A DNA stretch of 64,000 bases from Nipponacmea schrenckii (Eukaryota; Mollusca; Gastropoda; Lottiidae): the NCBI GenBank assembly GCA_030562195.1, contig CM060202.1, forward strand, positions 16,230,317-16,294,316. The letters are read 5' to 3'. Below are positions 53,243 to 64,000 of this stretch, piece by piece (position 1 is the first letter of the stretch; every line of letters starts with the position of its first letter). The notes beneath the pieces were generated by a model that saw only the letters and a program-made list of their open reading frames with translations, made no database searches and was not told the origin of the DNA. The position numbers and the translations under genes were made by a program.

Positions 53243-55307
53243 GGACTCAGTCCAGTAAAACATTTTATGCTAATGACGAATTTAGTCCGTTCTAATTTTA
53301 GAAATCCTCTTTCTCCCTTCCTTTGGGGTTTTTTGCATGCCCATTTTTGACTAATTTTTGGTCTAGATTTGAAATTTGATGTCTGAAATTGCATTTTCTT
53401 TCAGAATTTCCGAGATAATGAGAAATTTTATTGGCGGAAGGTTATTTCTTAAAATAGGGTTGTCTATAAAACGAAGACCGAAGATGGAAGACCTCTATAA
53501 AACGAAGACCCAACTATAAAACGAAGACCCACTCAACTATAAAACGAAGACCCAACTATAAAACGAAGACCCACTCAACTATAAAACGAAGACCCAACTA
53601 TAAAACGAAGACCCACTCAACTATAAAACGAAGACCCAACTATAAAACGAAGACCCACTCAACTATAAAACGAAGACCCAACTATAAAACGAAGACCCAC
53701 TCAACTATAAAACGAAGACCCAACTATAAAACGAAGACCTACTCTACTATAAAACGAAGACCCAACTATAAAACGAAGACCCACTGACCTATAAAACGGA
53801 GACCCAACTATAACTATCTGATACAAGATTTAAAGTGATACATTACTTAGGATTGCTGTATTTTTCTGATTATGATTATGTCGATTAGAACTTTTCTTTC
53901 TAGATGCCACCTGTGTAATACAGAATACAATTGAAGTGAAATCAGGACAAAGGGTTTAGAAAATGTTTAATAGAGCTAGTCATTTTGGCATAAAATGAAG
54001 TATAAACAAATTTTCCTTCAATGTCAGGACTTCAAAAAGAATTAGTCTTGGTATCTGATTTAATTGGGTGTGTGGTCAGCGTTAACAATTGTTTGTCCCT
54101 TTTGTTACAGAAAAGTGCAGTACAAGTCTGTTTCTGCTTTTCAATTGCAGATATTCTTTATTTCCTTTTGATATGTGATCAGGTTATCCACATTAACCTT
54201 CACTTCAAAGGCTACGTTTCCTGTTGGGATAAAGTAAAGATTTGTTGGTCTCATGGTCTCTTGGTTTTAGGCTAAACAAAACGATAGGCTAAATATATTC
54301 TCACTGCCTATAATCATAGAACTATAACCAGTTCTATGCCATTATGAAGCTGTATGTTTCAAATCGTCTGTATAAACCGGTTAAATAGCCGATCACAGAC
54401 ACCCTATTTTAATGATTTATCGGCTAGTATAGGCTTGGATTCTGCGCACTGTAACATTACTTTTGTAAACATTCATCTCGGCATTTTGTCACCTCGAGCT
54501 AGAGTATGTTTTGGAAAAAACGTAAATTATATGATGGAATAAATATAACACAAATATCGATGATAGCCGTAATGAAGACAAGCGTGAGGGACGACCCTTA
54601 ACACTTACATAAATGATAATTAGGATTTAGGCCTAGCAATACGACGACAAAAACCGCTAATCCGGAAGCCAGTATGAAGTAGCCTAGTTAATAATAATAA
54701 TAATAATAAACTCTTTATTTTACATGGGTCAGAATTAGGCCCAATACACAAGGACATGGTCCTGTCTCACATTCAGCCCATTATAGTTGGGTCTTCGTTT
54801 TATAGTTGAGTGGGTCTTCGTTTTATAGTTGGGTCTTCGTTTTATAGTAGAGTGGGTCTTCGTTTTATAGTTGGGTCTTCGTTTTATAGTTGAGTGGGTC
54901 TTCGTTTTATAGTTGGGTCTTCGTTTTATAGTTGAGTGGGTCTTCGTTTTATAGTTGGGTCTTCGTTTTATAGTTGAGTGGGTCTTCGTTTTATAGTTGG
55001 GTCTTCGTTTTATAGAGGTCTTCCATCTTCGGTCTTCGTTTTATAGACACCCCTAAAAATAGTGGTTTTGTATGCAGTGACAGTCAAGCGGATGTTGATA
55101 AAATGTAGCCTAGTGGTTTACTTTCATTTTGTTCAAAATTTTCATGGTCATGCTATATTGAATTTTTGTAGAGAAACCAAGTATTGGCTTGGCTTTCATG
55201 TGACATATTGGAAAGTTTTCAGCGAGATTTCTGGAAAAAGTTCTAGAAGGTTGAATTTTGTGATTTAACATGGAAATAGATGGCAAATGAATTGGTGGAC
55301 TGAGTCC
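53243..55307 (+). mobile_element. MITE R3 copy, split by a foldback element
   Basis: Left part 53243-53457 begins GGACTCAGTCC; right part 55053-55307 ends GGACTGAGTCC. Flanks are TGAC on both sides (53239-53242, 55308-55311), a 4-bp target duplication. The break falls in 'ttatttctaaaaatagtgg' of R3, where a 1.6-kb element is inserted. Confidence 0.85.
53458..55052. mobile_element. Foldback element with satellite arms
   Basis: Ends are inverted: GG(T/G)TGTCTATAAAACGAAG, then GACCGAAGATGGAAGACC. Next to each end is an array of 'aactataaaacgaagaccc' units, 53495-53815 in one direction and 54785-55010 in the other. The flanking CTTAAAATAG / CTAAAAATAG (53448-53457, 55053-55062) is a 9-10 bp target duplication. 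Long inverted ends and 9-bp duplications suit Mutator-like elements (inference). The centre (53816-54784) shows no transposase; it includes a (TAA)n stretch at 54691-54708. Confidence 0.82.
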
Positions 55308-55365
55308 TGACTGTAAAATTAAATTCAATATAAGGGGGATAACTATACTATATCATTCGGTTATT

Positions 55366-55603
55366 TATTTGCCATCTCTTTTCATGTTAAATCCAGAAAT
55401 CTTGTTGAAAACTTTCCAATATGTCCCATGAACCTAGACAATACTTAGTTTCTGAAAAAATTCAATGTAGCATGACCTGAAAATTTTGAACTAGTGAAGA
55501 TGAAAGTAAACCACTACATTTTATCAACATCCACTTGACTGTCACTGCACACAAAACCACTATTTTTAGAAATAACCTTCCGCCTATAAAATATCTCATT
55601 ATC
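55366..55603 (-). mobile_element. MITE R3, partial inverted copy
   Basis: Reverse complement of the central and right part of R3 ('ccactacattttatcaaca', 'cagcgcacacaaaaccac'-like wording). It lacks both terminal repeats. It lies between two forward copies, giving a local inverted arrangement. Confidence 0.75.
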
Positions 55604-55701
55604 TCACAAAACCTCAAAGTGGCACGGAATAAAATGTTTTTCTGACGCATTAGACAAAAAGCGTAGACGAATTGAGACGACCTACATAATTATTTTCATA
55701 T

Positions 55702-56159
55702 GTACTCAGACCAGTAAAACATTTTATGCCAATGATTGTATGAATTTAGTCCATTCTATTTTTAGAAACCCTCTTTCTCCCTTCCTTTTGGGGTTTTTGC
55801 AAGTACATTTCCGACTAAGTTTTGGTCTAGATTTGGAATTTGATGTCAGAAATTGCATTTTCTTTCAGAATTTCTATAATAATGAGAAATTTTATTGGCG
55901 GTAGGTTATTTCTAAAAATAGTGGTTTTGTGTGCCGTGACAGTCAAGCGGATGTTGATTAAATGTGGTGTTTTACTTTCATTTTGTTTAGTTCAAAATCT
56001 TCATGGTCAAGCTATATTGAAATTTTGTAGAGAAATCAAGTATAGGCCAGGCTTTCATGTGACATATGTGATAGGAAAGTTTTCAACGAGCTTTCTGGAA
56101 AAAGTAAAGGAAGATTTAACATTGAAACAGATGGCAAATGAATTGATGGACTGAGTCCA
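55702..56159 (+). mobile_element. MITE R3, complete forward copy
   Basis: From GTACTCAGACC to GGACTGAGTCC, 458 bp, internally colinear with the copies at 48917 and 53243. The left end is diverged at two positions. No protein. Confidence 0.82.
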
Positions 56160-57305
56160 CATAGGCGAATTAAAATGAAGAGGAAGGTGCACTCTTAGTT
56201 GTATAATTAAATTCAAAATAAGAAGGATAACTGTACTATATCATATCATTTTCATATCATATTTTAAGATCTTCACGAAATGATTTAACTTGGCAGTCGG
56301 GTTCAGCCTTAAATTGTCACGTCTTTTTCTAATTACACTCTACAAAAAAAGTCGTGCATGGAATCAGGGCTTTTAAGTAAATGGTTCCTAAGGTACTGTT
56401 GTAGACCGCCTTATAGAGATACTAAGTAAATAACAGAGTTGAAACTCTGATTAATAACGAGTATTCCTACATAGAAGTTAAAGGGATTGCAAAGCTATGT
56501 TACAAAACTTTTTATGTGTATCGGGAACACTGATTTGGTTCTATGCTTCATATAGTTAAACTATAACTAAGCGTTTTATGAAGTCAGTAGGCTAATGCAA
56601 TGTCATTTTGCAATATAATGAGCTGCCGAACGCAGTTATGATGAATTTGGTACCTTGACCAATGTATTCATATCACCGTAACTGCAGTGGGTCCATCATT
56701 CATTGCTTATATTTCCACTGTCTATTGTATTCTTTTTACGGAGTTTTCAATTAAATTCCACGTCAAAAGGGTTGCCGGTTAAAAATAAGGCATAAACAGA
56801 AGCCATGTTGTGAGTTCTAGTTTAAGCATACGCTATGAAAAATAGTCCCAAACATTCTGCTTCGATAAAAGAAAGCAATTAAAAAAAGAAAAAAATATAT
56901 GTTTATTTTTCTTTTATAATTTAATGATATATAAATCTTGGCATCATTTTAATAAAATGTACAATAAATAATCAACAAATTTTGCCATGTGACCACTAGA
57001 AAACAAATAGGCCCTATCGTCAATGAACCAAAATGGCGGCAAGTAAACAATAATATTAACGACTGAAAAGACTAAACGATAGAATATCATTAACAAAAGT
57101 AAATTCACTAGTGTAAAATTGAAAAAAAGTGTAAAATTGAACGATTTAGCTGTGTGTTTTGCAACTGTGATACTTTATTTATTAGTTTGGACCATTGACG
57201 TTTAAATTCAAAGAGTAGTTTGTGAACGTGGAACTGTTCAAAAAACCTGGGTGTGTGGAGCTTACCATGTCAATTGACATAGTTTTGGAATTAATTTGTT
57301 GTCGA
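56160..57305 (+). other. No gene seen; 3' flank of recombinase pseudogene
   Basis: AT-rich DNA with no recognisable coding or repeat structure on either strand. Confidence 0.5.
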
Positions 57306-58914
57306 TTAACATGAAAATTGATCCTGACCTACTGTTTCAAGTCTGGAATTGGAAATAGGTTTTATAGCACCAGGATTTACAACCTGGTCCAATGCTTCAC
57401 TCAATGTGCGTTTTTGTGATGTAGAGCAAGTTCTGTTGTAACGTTTTAAGGAGGATTCACACCTGTGCCCTGACATGAATATAATATGACGAGACTCAAA
57501 ACCAGCACCATTTAAATGATGAATAGAGGTGGCCCTTAAAGAATGAGCAATGTACCTACGACTTGTATTTGCAGCATTGGATATATCAGACATGAAATTA
57601 CGAAAACTGTTTTTCTTTAAAGCCTGTGCAGTGTACCAAAATTCATGTGTATTAGGAGTTTGGGTTGCAGTGGAAATGCATCTATTAAATAACATGTTGG
57701 CGTCAGGTACTGTTTTGCTCAAGAAAAGTTTGAGTAATTTTACGGGACAATTTCTAACCCCAGTCGCATACATGCGTTTGTCACTCTTGACTTCCTGAAT
57801 ATTAACGCCACCCTGAAAATTTTTTTTGTCTCATGCGTCATGTATGCATATTTAATGCCAACATCATCTTTTTGGAATGCAAATGAATCTCTTTGAAGTT
57901 GAGGGTGGATTTCTCACCCACGTGAAACAAAATGTATCGAAATAATATACCAAATGTACTGTCTTAATGTGATTGGATTTGTGGTAGCAGAAATGTCAAA
58001 ATATTGAGAAATTTTGGATAAGTCATCTTGATCGATTATAGGTTTGTGGGCCGTAGTTGAAGATGCCCCTATTTGAGTTTGAACTTTTGATTTACCGTCA
58101 AGTATCTTATTACAATATTGGTATTCTTTATCATTTACGATATCAATATCTAGAGATTTTGCAAATGCCTGTTTAATGCGGCTCTTATGTTAATGAAAGT
58201 GTTTTTATGATATGTCTCAGCTATCTTTTCTGTCAAAGATTCTTTTCTTTTCTTGATATGTTTCGGCCTATAGCCTCGCAGTAGAATTTTGCAAGTTTAT
58301 GAGGTAAACCATCAAATTTCACAAATTCTTCCTCTTTTCCATACTTTTCTTTGTGCCACTCTAATGAAAGAAGAAATAAACTTATCTGAAAATCACGACA
58401 TGTATTATAATTTTTGGCGTTTAAAATTTCACATAGGCCTGGGTTAAAAGGGCATTTTTTGAGCTTAATTAACTAAAAAAAACTTCTGCTGGATATATAA
58501 AACCGTATGACAGAGAATGAATGTGAACGCTCATTATTAATGATATTGTTTTGCTTAAAATTTCCTTTTTTTTAGACTAAATTACGATTTGTCAAAAAGT
58601 GTTAGGGCCTAATTATCAGTTTTGTTGATATTACGCCTAGACTCTAGGCTATAGATTATGTTTTAATTAGATCTAGGCTAGATACCTTGAAGAATGTTTA
58701 GTGCCCACTTTGTATTCGTTCGAGTAGCTGAACTCTGTTGCAGTTCACAAAATTTTTCCATTTCTTCTACCGAAATATCAGAAAATCGTACAGTTTTTGA
58801 ATCAGGGTAGTCAGGTTTTGAATTTTCAGGACAAGCCACTTGACAGTCAGGATGAGGAATTGGCAATGACACTAATGGCAGCAGAATGTCAATGTCATCA
58901 GCTTCAAAATCCAA
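57306..58914 (-). pseudogene. Crypton-type tyrosine recombinase gene, frameshifted
   Basis: From 58914 downward: an N-terminal part (VRFSDISVEEMEKFCELQ, then TNTKWALNILQG) ending at a donor CAAG|GTATCT (58685). After an acceptor (TTAG, 58361-58362) comes EWHKEKYGKEEEFVKFDGL. Then, with frame changes near 58270, 58190, 57915 and 57825, the middle part, and finally an open frame (57306-57773). That frame holds GVRNCPVKLLKLFL, FWYTAQALKKNSF and the recombinase core RRYIAHSLRATSIHHL (HxxR), IIFMSGHRCE and SLKRYNR (Tyr). This is the family of KIAA1958/ZMYM/QRICH1-like proteins, derived from Crypton transposons. The active-site HxxR, His and Tyr are present, but the frameshifts make it a pseudogene. 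Confidence 0.82.
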
Positions 58915-60259
58915 TGCTGCCCAGGAAATTTCATCTTCAAAATTTAAAGTATTCTCCGCAAACTTTCCATATTCAAAATTTTTAATCCATAAAATATTGA
59001 CCTTGTCAAAAACCCTATCTAGGTCACAGCAGACGACAAAACATATGTTATTGTATTCCTACGCGCTCAGGAATGAGCACGTGTCTCACTGTAATTTACG
59101 TGAATTTGAATGCGTTTCTTGTAGAAGGGTTTATTAAGAGAAATACAGTGAGAGTGGAAATATTTCAATATAAAATAAATTCGTTTATCTTGGTTATGGT
59201 CTGTCGTTCTGTTGTGCATTTTGGCTGAGCAATTTGTTGTATCGTAAGAAGTGACTGTGGCAGGCATTAACGGAAAACAAAAATGTTCCAATTTATATTT
59301 AATAGAACGTCGCCACAACAGAAGGTGTAGAGAAGTTGTGAAATTGCTGCAACTATAGCAGCCTAGGCTGTGTGCCCTGTGTAAATTTCGAAAAAAAAAA
59401 AAAAAGAATTGACAAACCGAAAACAAACTGGGACTTTGCGGTAGCAAAGTCCCATAATTAAAGTATACTGGGTTTATTTCATTATTCCCACAAGGTTGAC
59501 ATTTTCAGTCTTTTTCCGAACTACATACTATCGTATTCATACACAGAAAATAGTACCTCAAGGAATGTAAATAACATTTGAAGGGAAACAACTCCTAAAG
59601 TAATGATAGCAAAATCAAACCATAATGAACTGACATAGCATATAACACGGTTATTTTCTGTTATACACATATTGCTTTGGTAAAGAGAAGTAATTAACAT
59701 TAAACAGAGTACAGTCCTTTGAAACCACCAACGTGGCCTTCAAGATAACGTTCAACGTGGTAAGCGTCGACATTTGTTTTATAACGGTAAGATTTCAATT
59801 TTTTTAAAAACCCTTCCTCCCTCTCCTTTTAGATTATGTTCACGATATCTGCTTGGATTTATTGTCTTTTTCAGATCTGTTGTAGATGGGTGAAATAGAA
59901 TGATTTCAAAACAGAGTTAACTCTGTTATCCTGTCGTGAATTCGATACAGTAATTTGATTGGCGGAATACGCGTACTCGACTGCGAAAATGAACATTTAT
60001 TGAACAGCTGAAACTAAACAGGGTTCATAACTTTAATATAAAAGCAATTTAATTTTGATTGGTCGTCAATATACCTTTTATTAAGGGCGTCGACCATAAT
60101 GTAATAGAACATAGCTGCGGCCAAAATTCGCCAACCTTTGTAAAAAGTTATAATAAAATAATTATAAATCATAAAGTATTTTTATTGTTGTGCATGAACA
60201 GATTCCAAGATAAGAAGATTTTGTGAGTAGCTTTGTCACGTCATTAAACACTTAATTAT
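58915..60259. other. 5' flank of recombinase pseudogene, no gene seen
   Basis: The pseudogene frame stays open without ATG from 58914 to about 59040, so its first exon may extend there. Beyond, the DNA is AT-rich with a perfect hairpin at 59430-59453. No coding family recognised. Confidence 0.45.
59430..59453. repeat. Perfect 10-bp hairpin
   Basis: GGGACTTTGC, loop GGTA, GCAAAGTCCC. It is preceded by an A run at 59390-59405. It may be the end structure of a rolling-circle type repeat, but no partner end was found. Confidence 0.6.
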
Positions 60260-61103
60260 GGATGACTTTGCCTTTTTGCTTATCTATTAGCCGATTTGTA
60301 TTTGAGGTTAATGGCCTTTGAAAACATGCACAAAATCAACTTCCGGAAATGACAGGAAGTGGTCGAAAATGACGAAAACCCGAGTTTCGTAAAGAAAAAA
60401 TGCAATTTTTGAAAGCTTCATATGAGAGAAGGCATCTAGCAGATCATATTCAGCCATTGCCGTATGGGGGAATTGTTAACGGTCTGGCCGCAATTTGGAT
60501 AAACAAAATTTTACAAGAATTTTAATTCAGCTTTCGTTTTTCATTCGATTTCTTCTGTGACAAATTTGGACAAATATTTAGGTTCTCTAGAAGCCCTTTT
60601 CTTTGAAATTTCGATCAAAGATTTTTCGAAATTTACGAAAATTGACCTTGCACTTTCGTGACCTTGACCTTGGTACTGAGTATTGCCCTTGACATAAGGG
60701 TACCTTAATATTGTCGGTGCTGGAGGTTTTCTATTATTGACACATTAAAATAGGTATGGTCTTTAGCTTAATTTGCACACAGCCCAAATTTTACCAGATA
60801 CATAATTTCCTCTTCATGATCTTGCGATTTATGTATCACATAACCGTTTTGGTGAAAATTTTGTGAAAATTGAATGTTTACCATTGATTTGTATGGGGAA
60901 AGTGTGTTGCATCGTCTCTATTGATAGATTTGGGCGGAAAAAAGAATGGCACATTGTCAACTTGGAAACTTCACATCGATTTCGAATTCTGACTACGGGA
61001 AACGATTGATCAGCTTGAAATATATTTTATACTTAAGCTGCACATTTTTCTAAAGATCTCTGCTAAAGAAGCACTTCCTTGTAAAAGTAAGGCAAAGTCA
61101 TCC
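60260..61103. mobile_element. Possible non-autonomous DNA element with 13-bp inverted ends
   Basis: GGATGACTTTGCC at 60260-60272 and its exact reverse complement GGCAAAGTCATCC at 61091-61103. The 844 bp between have no coding frame but contain 'cgtgaccttgacctt', 'ttccgg' and 'ggaagtgg' words as in R2. No clear target duplication. The inverted ends could be chance, but 13 perfect bases at this spacing make that unlikely. Confidence 0.5.
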
Positions 61104-61830
61104 ACCATATTTCTGGGCAAATGTAGCTCTAGTTGAATTGCATGAACCAAAGATTGACAATTCGAATGATGCAAACTTATTTAATCAATGTCCCCAATAC
61201 ACATGAAAGATTAAGAAAACCGTTTTACATTCCCTTTAACATCGAGTCGTTATTTCAGTCGACAATGAAACAATTAAACAGCACTCTTTGGAACGGATAG
61301 AAACTAGAGTATACAATAATATACATCATGCTGAATATTATCTTTTCTTTCTTTAGTTCAGGCATTTTAGTAGAGTTTATTGTATGTGTCTCGTGAAAAA
61401 ATACATAAGGATTTTTTATTTATTAAGGTTTCAAACATTTCAAGTATTTTAGGATGTGTATGAAGCAGTAGGCTACAAATTCAAAATTGTTGATTATTAT
61501 ATTGAATTATTGATCACATACTGTATTCAAAAGCTCCTCTCAAAAAATATTGAATTTATCAACTTTAAATTGAACTAAAAATTGTTATTTTTTTTTCTCT
61601 TCTCTTTTCAGGGTAACATTCTTGTACACATCCTAGTACAATTCAATATATTAAGCATTAAAAGTGATATACATACATGACAGCTCGTTACTTCAAAAAT
61701 TGAAAATGTATATCTAATAGAACTTTTAAAACTTTTATCAACGAAATTCATTGCCATGTAAATCAATAAATAAGAAGCATTTACAATTAACACATACTCA
61801 GAATTTGTATTGTTTTGGGGTTTTTTTTGC
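61104..61830 (-). other. 3'UTR/flank of LRR receptor gene
   Basis: AT-rich, no coding. The nearest AATAAA on the minus strand is around 61415-61425, about 410 bp after the stop, and is a reasonable poly-A signal. Confidence 0.4.
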
Positions 61831-64000
61831 TTAAACCCAATAATATTTATCATAAGGAATCACTATGTCCGTATTTTTCATAAGGTTTTGTTGTTGTTTG
61901 GATTCAGAACAAAGATTACAATAGAGTAAATCACTTTTATTTCTGGGTGGAAACGTACCACCTTTCAGCTGCTTGTTGTTTGCGTTGTTGCAGTTGACAC
62001 AGTACGGCCTAGGTCGTGGGTAGCGCCTGTCTGTATGGTAGTGGTTCACGCCATTGACAAATATCCTCCTGCCATACCTATCTACATAAAATGGTCGACG
62101 TTGATCACGAAAATGTTTCCAGTTTTCAGCTGGAGACGATGTTAAAATGTTGGGTAGAGCAAACTTAGTTGCTTTAAATCGAGGTAGATCCACATTCCGT
62201 TCACTCGGTTTCAGCACACTCTTCGGGGCATCCTTTTTGGCGTTACGTCTATCATTAGTGCGGCGCTTTTTTCTTATGATCATAATCTCTTTTAGATCTT
62301 TGTGTTTCCTACAATACCTCCATATCAGGGACGCAACAATACCAATTAAAGTCACAAATAAACCAACAGAACCGACGATTATTGTATAAAATAGGCTCAA
62401 GTTACATTCGAAATCCCCTACTTCAAAATCGAAAATTGACAGCCCGAGGTGCCTGGGAGGGTCCGAACATAAATGACCTGATATGACCGAAATGTTAAAT
62501 TTAGTTATCATTATTTCTTCCAGCCACAAACGGAATTCCAGTAAGTCACAATCACATATAAACGGATTGCCGGATACGTTCAAAAATTGTAAATGAGTAA
62601 GGTCAATGAAAAGTGTTGATGAAAACGAAGTAAAATTGTTACCGTTCAAGAATATGTTTTCAAGCATCTGTGTATGACTGAATACTGTCGAATTTATTTC
62701 ATTCATATGGTTATATGATAACCGAAACTCAAGTAAAGATTTCAACGGACGAAGAATGTTGACAAGATCGTGAGAGTTTATATTCAGAAAGTTTCGGGCT
62801 AGATTTAGCCTTTTTAATTGTACCAGATACTTGAAAGCATTTGTCTGTATATATCGCAGTTTGTTTCTGGACATGTCTAAGAATTTCAAATCACTCATTC
62901 CATAGAATGTTTCATCGGTTATTTCTGAAATTTGGTTGGCTCGCAAGATTATTGAGCTTGTATTAGACCAGCTTCCAAATTTTACAGTGGTCAACAAATT
63001 GTGAGACAAATCGACAACACAAGGAGCGGATGCCAAAAAGCTGCGATGATCAATTTCGGTTATTTTGTTTCGACTGAAATTGGCCAGCTTAAATTTGTTT
63101 GTGTGGGTAAATAGAAATGGTCCAAGATGAGTAATTTGGTTTTCAGATATGTCAAATGTATTCAAATTAGGAACATTGTGAATTGAATACACATTAGAAA
63201 TTTTGTTATCAGCAAAAATGAGATCCTTCAAATTTGAAGTGTTACTGGGCAGAACAATACTGTCTAATTCGTTGTGGCTTAAATTAAGGATTACCAAGGA
63301 TTTTAGTGGAGATACATTAACTTGGGTTGAGTCGTGGAGTTTGTTGTAAGAAATATCGAAATAAGTCAATCTAAATATCTGAGTTGTTATCTGTAGTGGG
63401 AATGATTGCAGGTTGTTGTAAGAAATATCGAGTGATACCAAGTTCCCCAAGTCTGTCAATCCGCTAATATCTGATTCCAGTCTATTTCTACTCACATTAA
63501 GATTCACCAGACTCCGCATGTTGCCAAGTGATGAGCTGGGAATAGCACGGATAGTGTTATTAGACAAATTTAAATATTCCAGTGAAAGCCTGCTTACATT
63601 TCCTAAAATGCTTTCAATACTGTTTATATTGAGTCCCGATAGGTCCACACGCTTGAGGTGAATATCCTGCATTTCTTTTAAAATAGATTCGATATTATCC
63701 ACTGGTAAATTATTATCTGATAAGTCTAGATCGTGGAGACCGTTAAAGGTGGACAATGTACCATTTTCAATTTTGTGTATTCCACATCTCCGCAAGTTCA
63801 ATGATCTCTCTGTTCTTTGAATCCAGTACTTAGTAAATTCGAAGGCGTTTTCTGTGATATTCCAAAAGTTGTTGAGGGAAAAATCAAGCTTCTTCAACTT
63901 CCGTGATACTTGCCATCTAGGTCCAAGGTGAAGAACCTTAAGCTTGTTGTTTCGAATACTGAAGACTTCTAGATTTTCAAGGCTTCTAAATATAGCATCA
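61831..64000 (-). CDS. LRR single-pass membrane receptor, 3' part, runs off window
   Basis: The frame is open from the right edge (64000) to TAA at 61831-61833, about 722 codons with no intron. About nineteen leucine-rich repeats of LxxLxLSxNxL type fill residues 1-440 of the visible part. They end in a C-terminal LRR cap with four cysteines (NPFICDCDLLEFRLW, HLCSDPPRH, FECNLS). A membrane span (YTIIVGSVGLFVTLIGIVAS) follows, then a basic stretch (RKKRRTNDRRNAKKD) and a cytosolic tail of about 160 residues. The tail has no TIR domain; it carries two CxxC pairs (YCVNC, YCNLC) about 26 residues apart. The product is a cell-surface recognition protein with Toll-like ectodomain architecture; ligand and pathway unknown. 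Start and signal peptide lie outside the window. Confidence 0.9.
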   Translation of the reverse strand, partial: DAIFRSLENLEVFSIRNNKLKVLHLGPRWQVSRKLKKLDFSLNNFWNITENAFEFTKYWIQRTERSLNLRRCGIHKIENGTLSTFNGLHDLDLSDNNLPVDNIESILKEMQDIHLKRVDLSGLNINSIESILGNVSRLSLEYLNLSNNTIRAIPSSSLGNMRSLVNLNVSRNRLESDISGLTDLGNLVSLDISYNNLQSFPLQITTQIFRLTYFDISYNKLHDSTQVNVSPLKSLVILNLSHNELDSIVLPSNTSNLKDLIFADNKISNVYSIHNVPNLNTFDISENQITHLGPFLFTHTNKFKLANFSRNKITEIDHRSFLASAPCVVDLSHNLLTTVKFGSWSNTSSIILRANQISEITDETFYGMSDLKFLDMSRNKLRYIQTNAFKYLVQLKRLNLARNFLNINSHDLVNILRPLKSLLEFRLSYNHMNEINSTVFSHTQMLENIFLNGNNFTSFSSTLFIDLTHLQFLNVSGNPFICDCDLLEFRLWLEEIMITKFNISVISGHLCSDPPRHLGLSIFDFEVGDFECNLSLFYTIIVGSVGLFVTLIGIVASLIWRYCRKHKDLKEIMIIRKKRRTNDRRNAKKDAPKSVLKPSERNVDLPRFKATKFALPNILTSSPAENWKHFRDQRRPFYVDRYGRRIFVNGVNHYHTDRRYPRPRPYCVNCNNANNKQLKGGTFPPRNKSDLLYCNLCSESKQQQNLMKNTDIVIPYDKYYWV

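Noticed and set aside
52903..53394. Minus-strand frame of 163 codons
   Set aside because: It combines R3 sequence with the GACGA-rich stretch; low complexity and no homology that I recognise.
53495..53815. Regular direct repeats that could suggest a CRISPR array
   Set aside because: Units alternate without unique spacers, the mirror array lies at 54785-55010, and the block is bounded by inverted tips and a target duplication; it is a transposon arm in an animal genome.
61608..61853. Minus-strand open frame overlapping the LRR stop codon
   Set aside because: AT-rich 3'UTR in another frame, with no family likeness.

Overview
The window looks like animal nuclear DNA, most likely from a mollusc (inference). 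The grounds are AT-rich DNA, spliced genes with GT-AG introns, dense transposon debris, (GACA)n-bearing repeats with the phrase 'gggcaataactc', frequent 'acatgta' strings, and animal families (tetraspanin, THAP, SAP-SWIM-YqaJ, LRR receptor). There are no operons, rRNAs, tRNAs or CRISPR arrays that I can support. A 500-base N run (6493-6992) is an assembly gap.

Layout. 1-3220: decayed Ty1/copia element on the minus strand, ending in the start of its 3' LTR. 3570-7448: two LINE endonuclease fragments around a tandem pair of an unclassified repeat (R1) and the gap. 7595-16895: a host gene encoding SAP, SWIM and YqaJ (PD-D/ExK nuclease) domains. Its second exon is split by a 6.8-kb block of R1 and R2 repeats, flanked by a 6-bp target duplication. 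17874-18188: a THAP zinc-finger exon (minus). 18363-28800: a retroelement graveyard with a CCHC ORF, a Penelope-like element with GIY-YIG domain, a LINE nested inside a BEL/Pao reverse transcriptase fragment, a second longer BEL/Pao copy with one LTR, and between them a small unrecognised spliced gene with one in-frame TGA.

29812-47312: a complete tetraspanin gene on the minus strand. It has six coding exons, all in phase 0, a 12.9-kb first intron, and two alternative last exons. A TATA box lies 81 bp upstream of the ATG, and about 300 bp beyond that stands a four-copy tandem array (R4, 47734-50188) in which every copy carries a CRE palindrome and a YY1-like motif. 50720-56159 holds small DNA transposons: a MITE with an internal minisatellite, another R1 copy, several copies of a MITE (R3) with 12-bp inverted ends and 4-bp target duplications, and a foldback element with satellite arms inserted into one R3. 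57306-58914: a decayed tyrosine-recombinase (Crypton-type) gene. 61831-64000: the 3' part of a single-pass LRR receptor gene that runs off the right edge.

The host genes show no joint pathway; they are separate loci among repeats. The strongest leads are the in-frame insertion in the SWIM-YqaJ gene, with its CTAG-ended repeat superfamily, the duplicated tetraspanin tail exon, and the CRE/YY1 repeat array upstream of the tetraspanin promoter.
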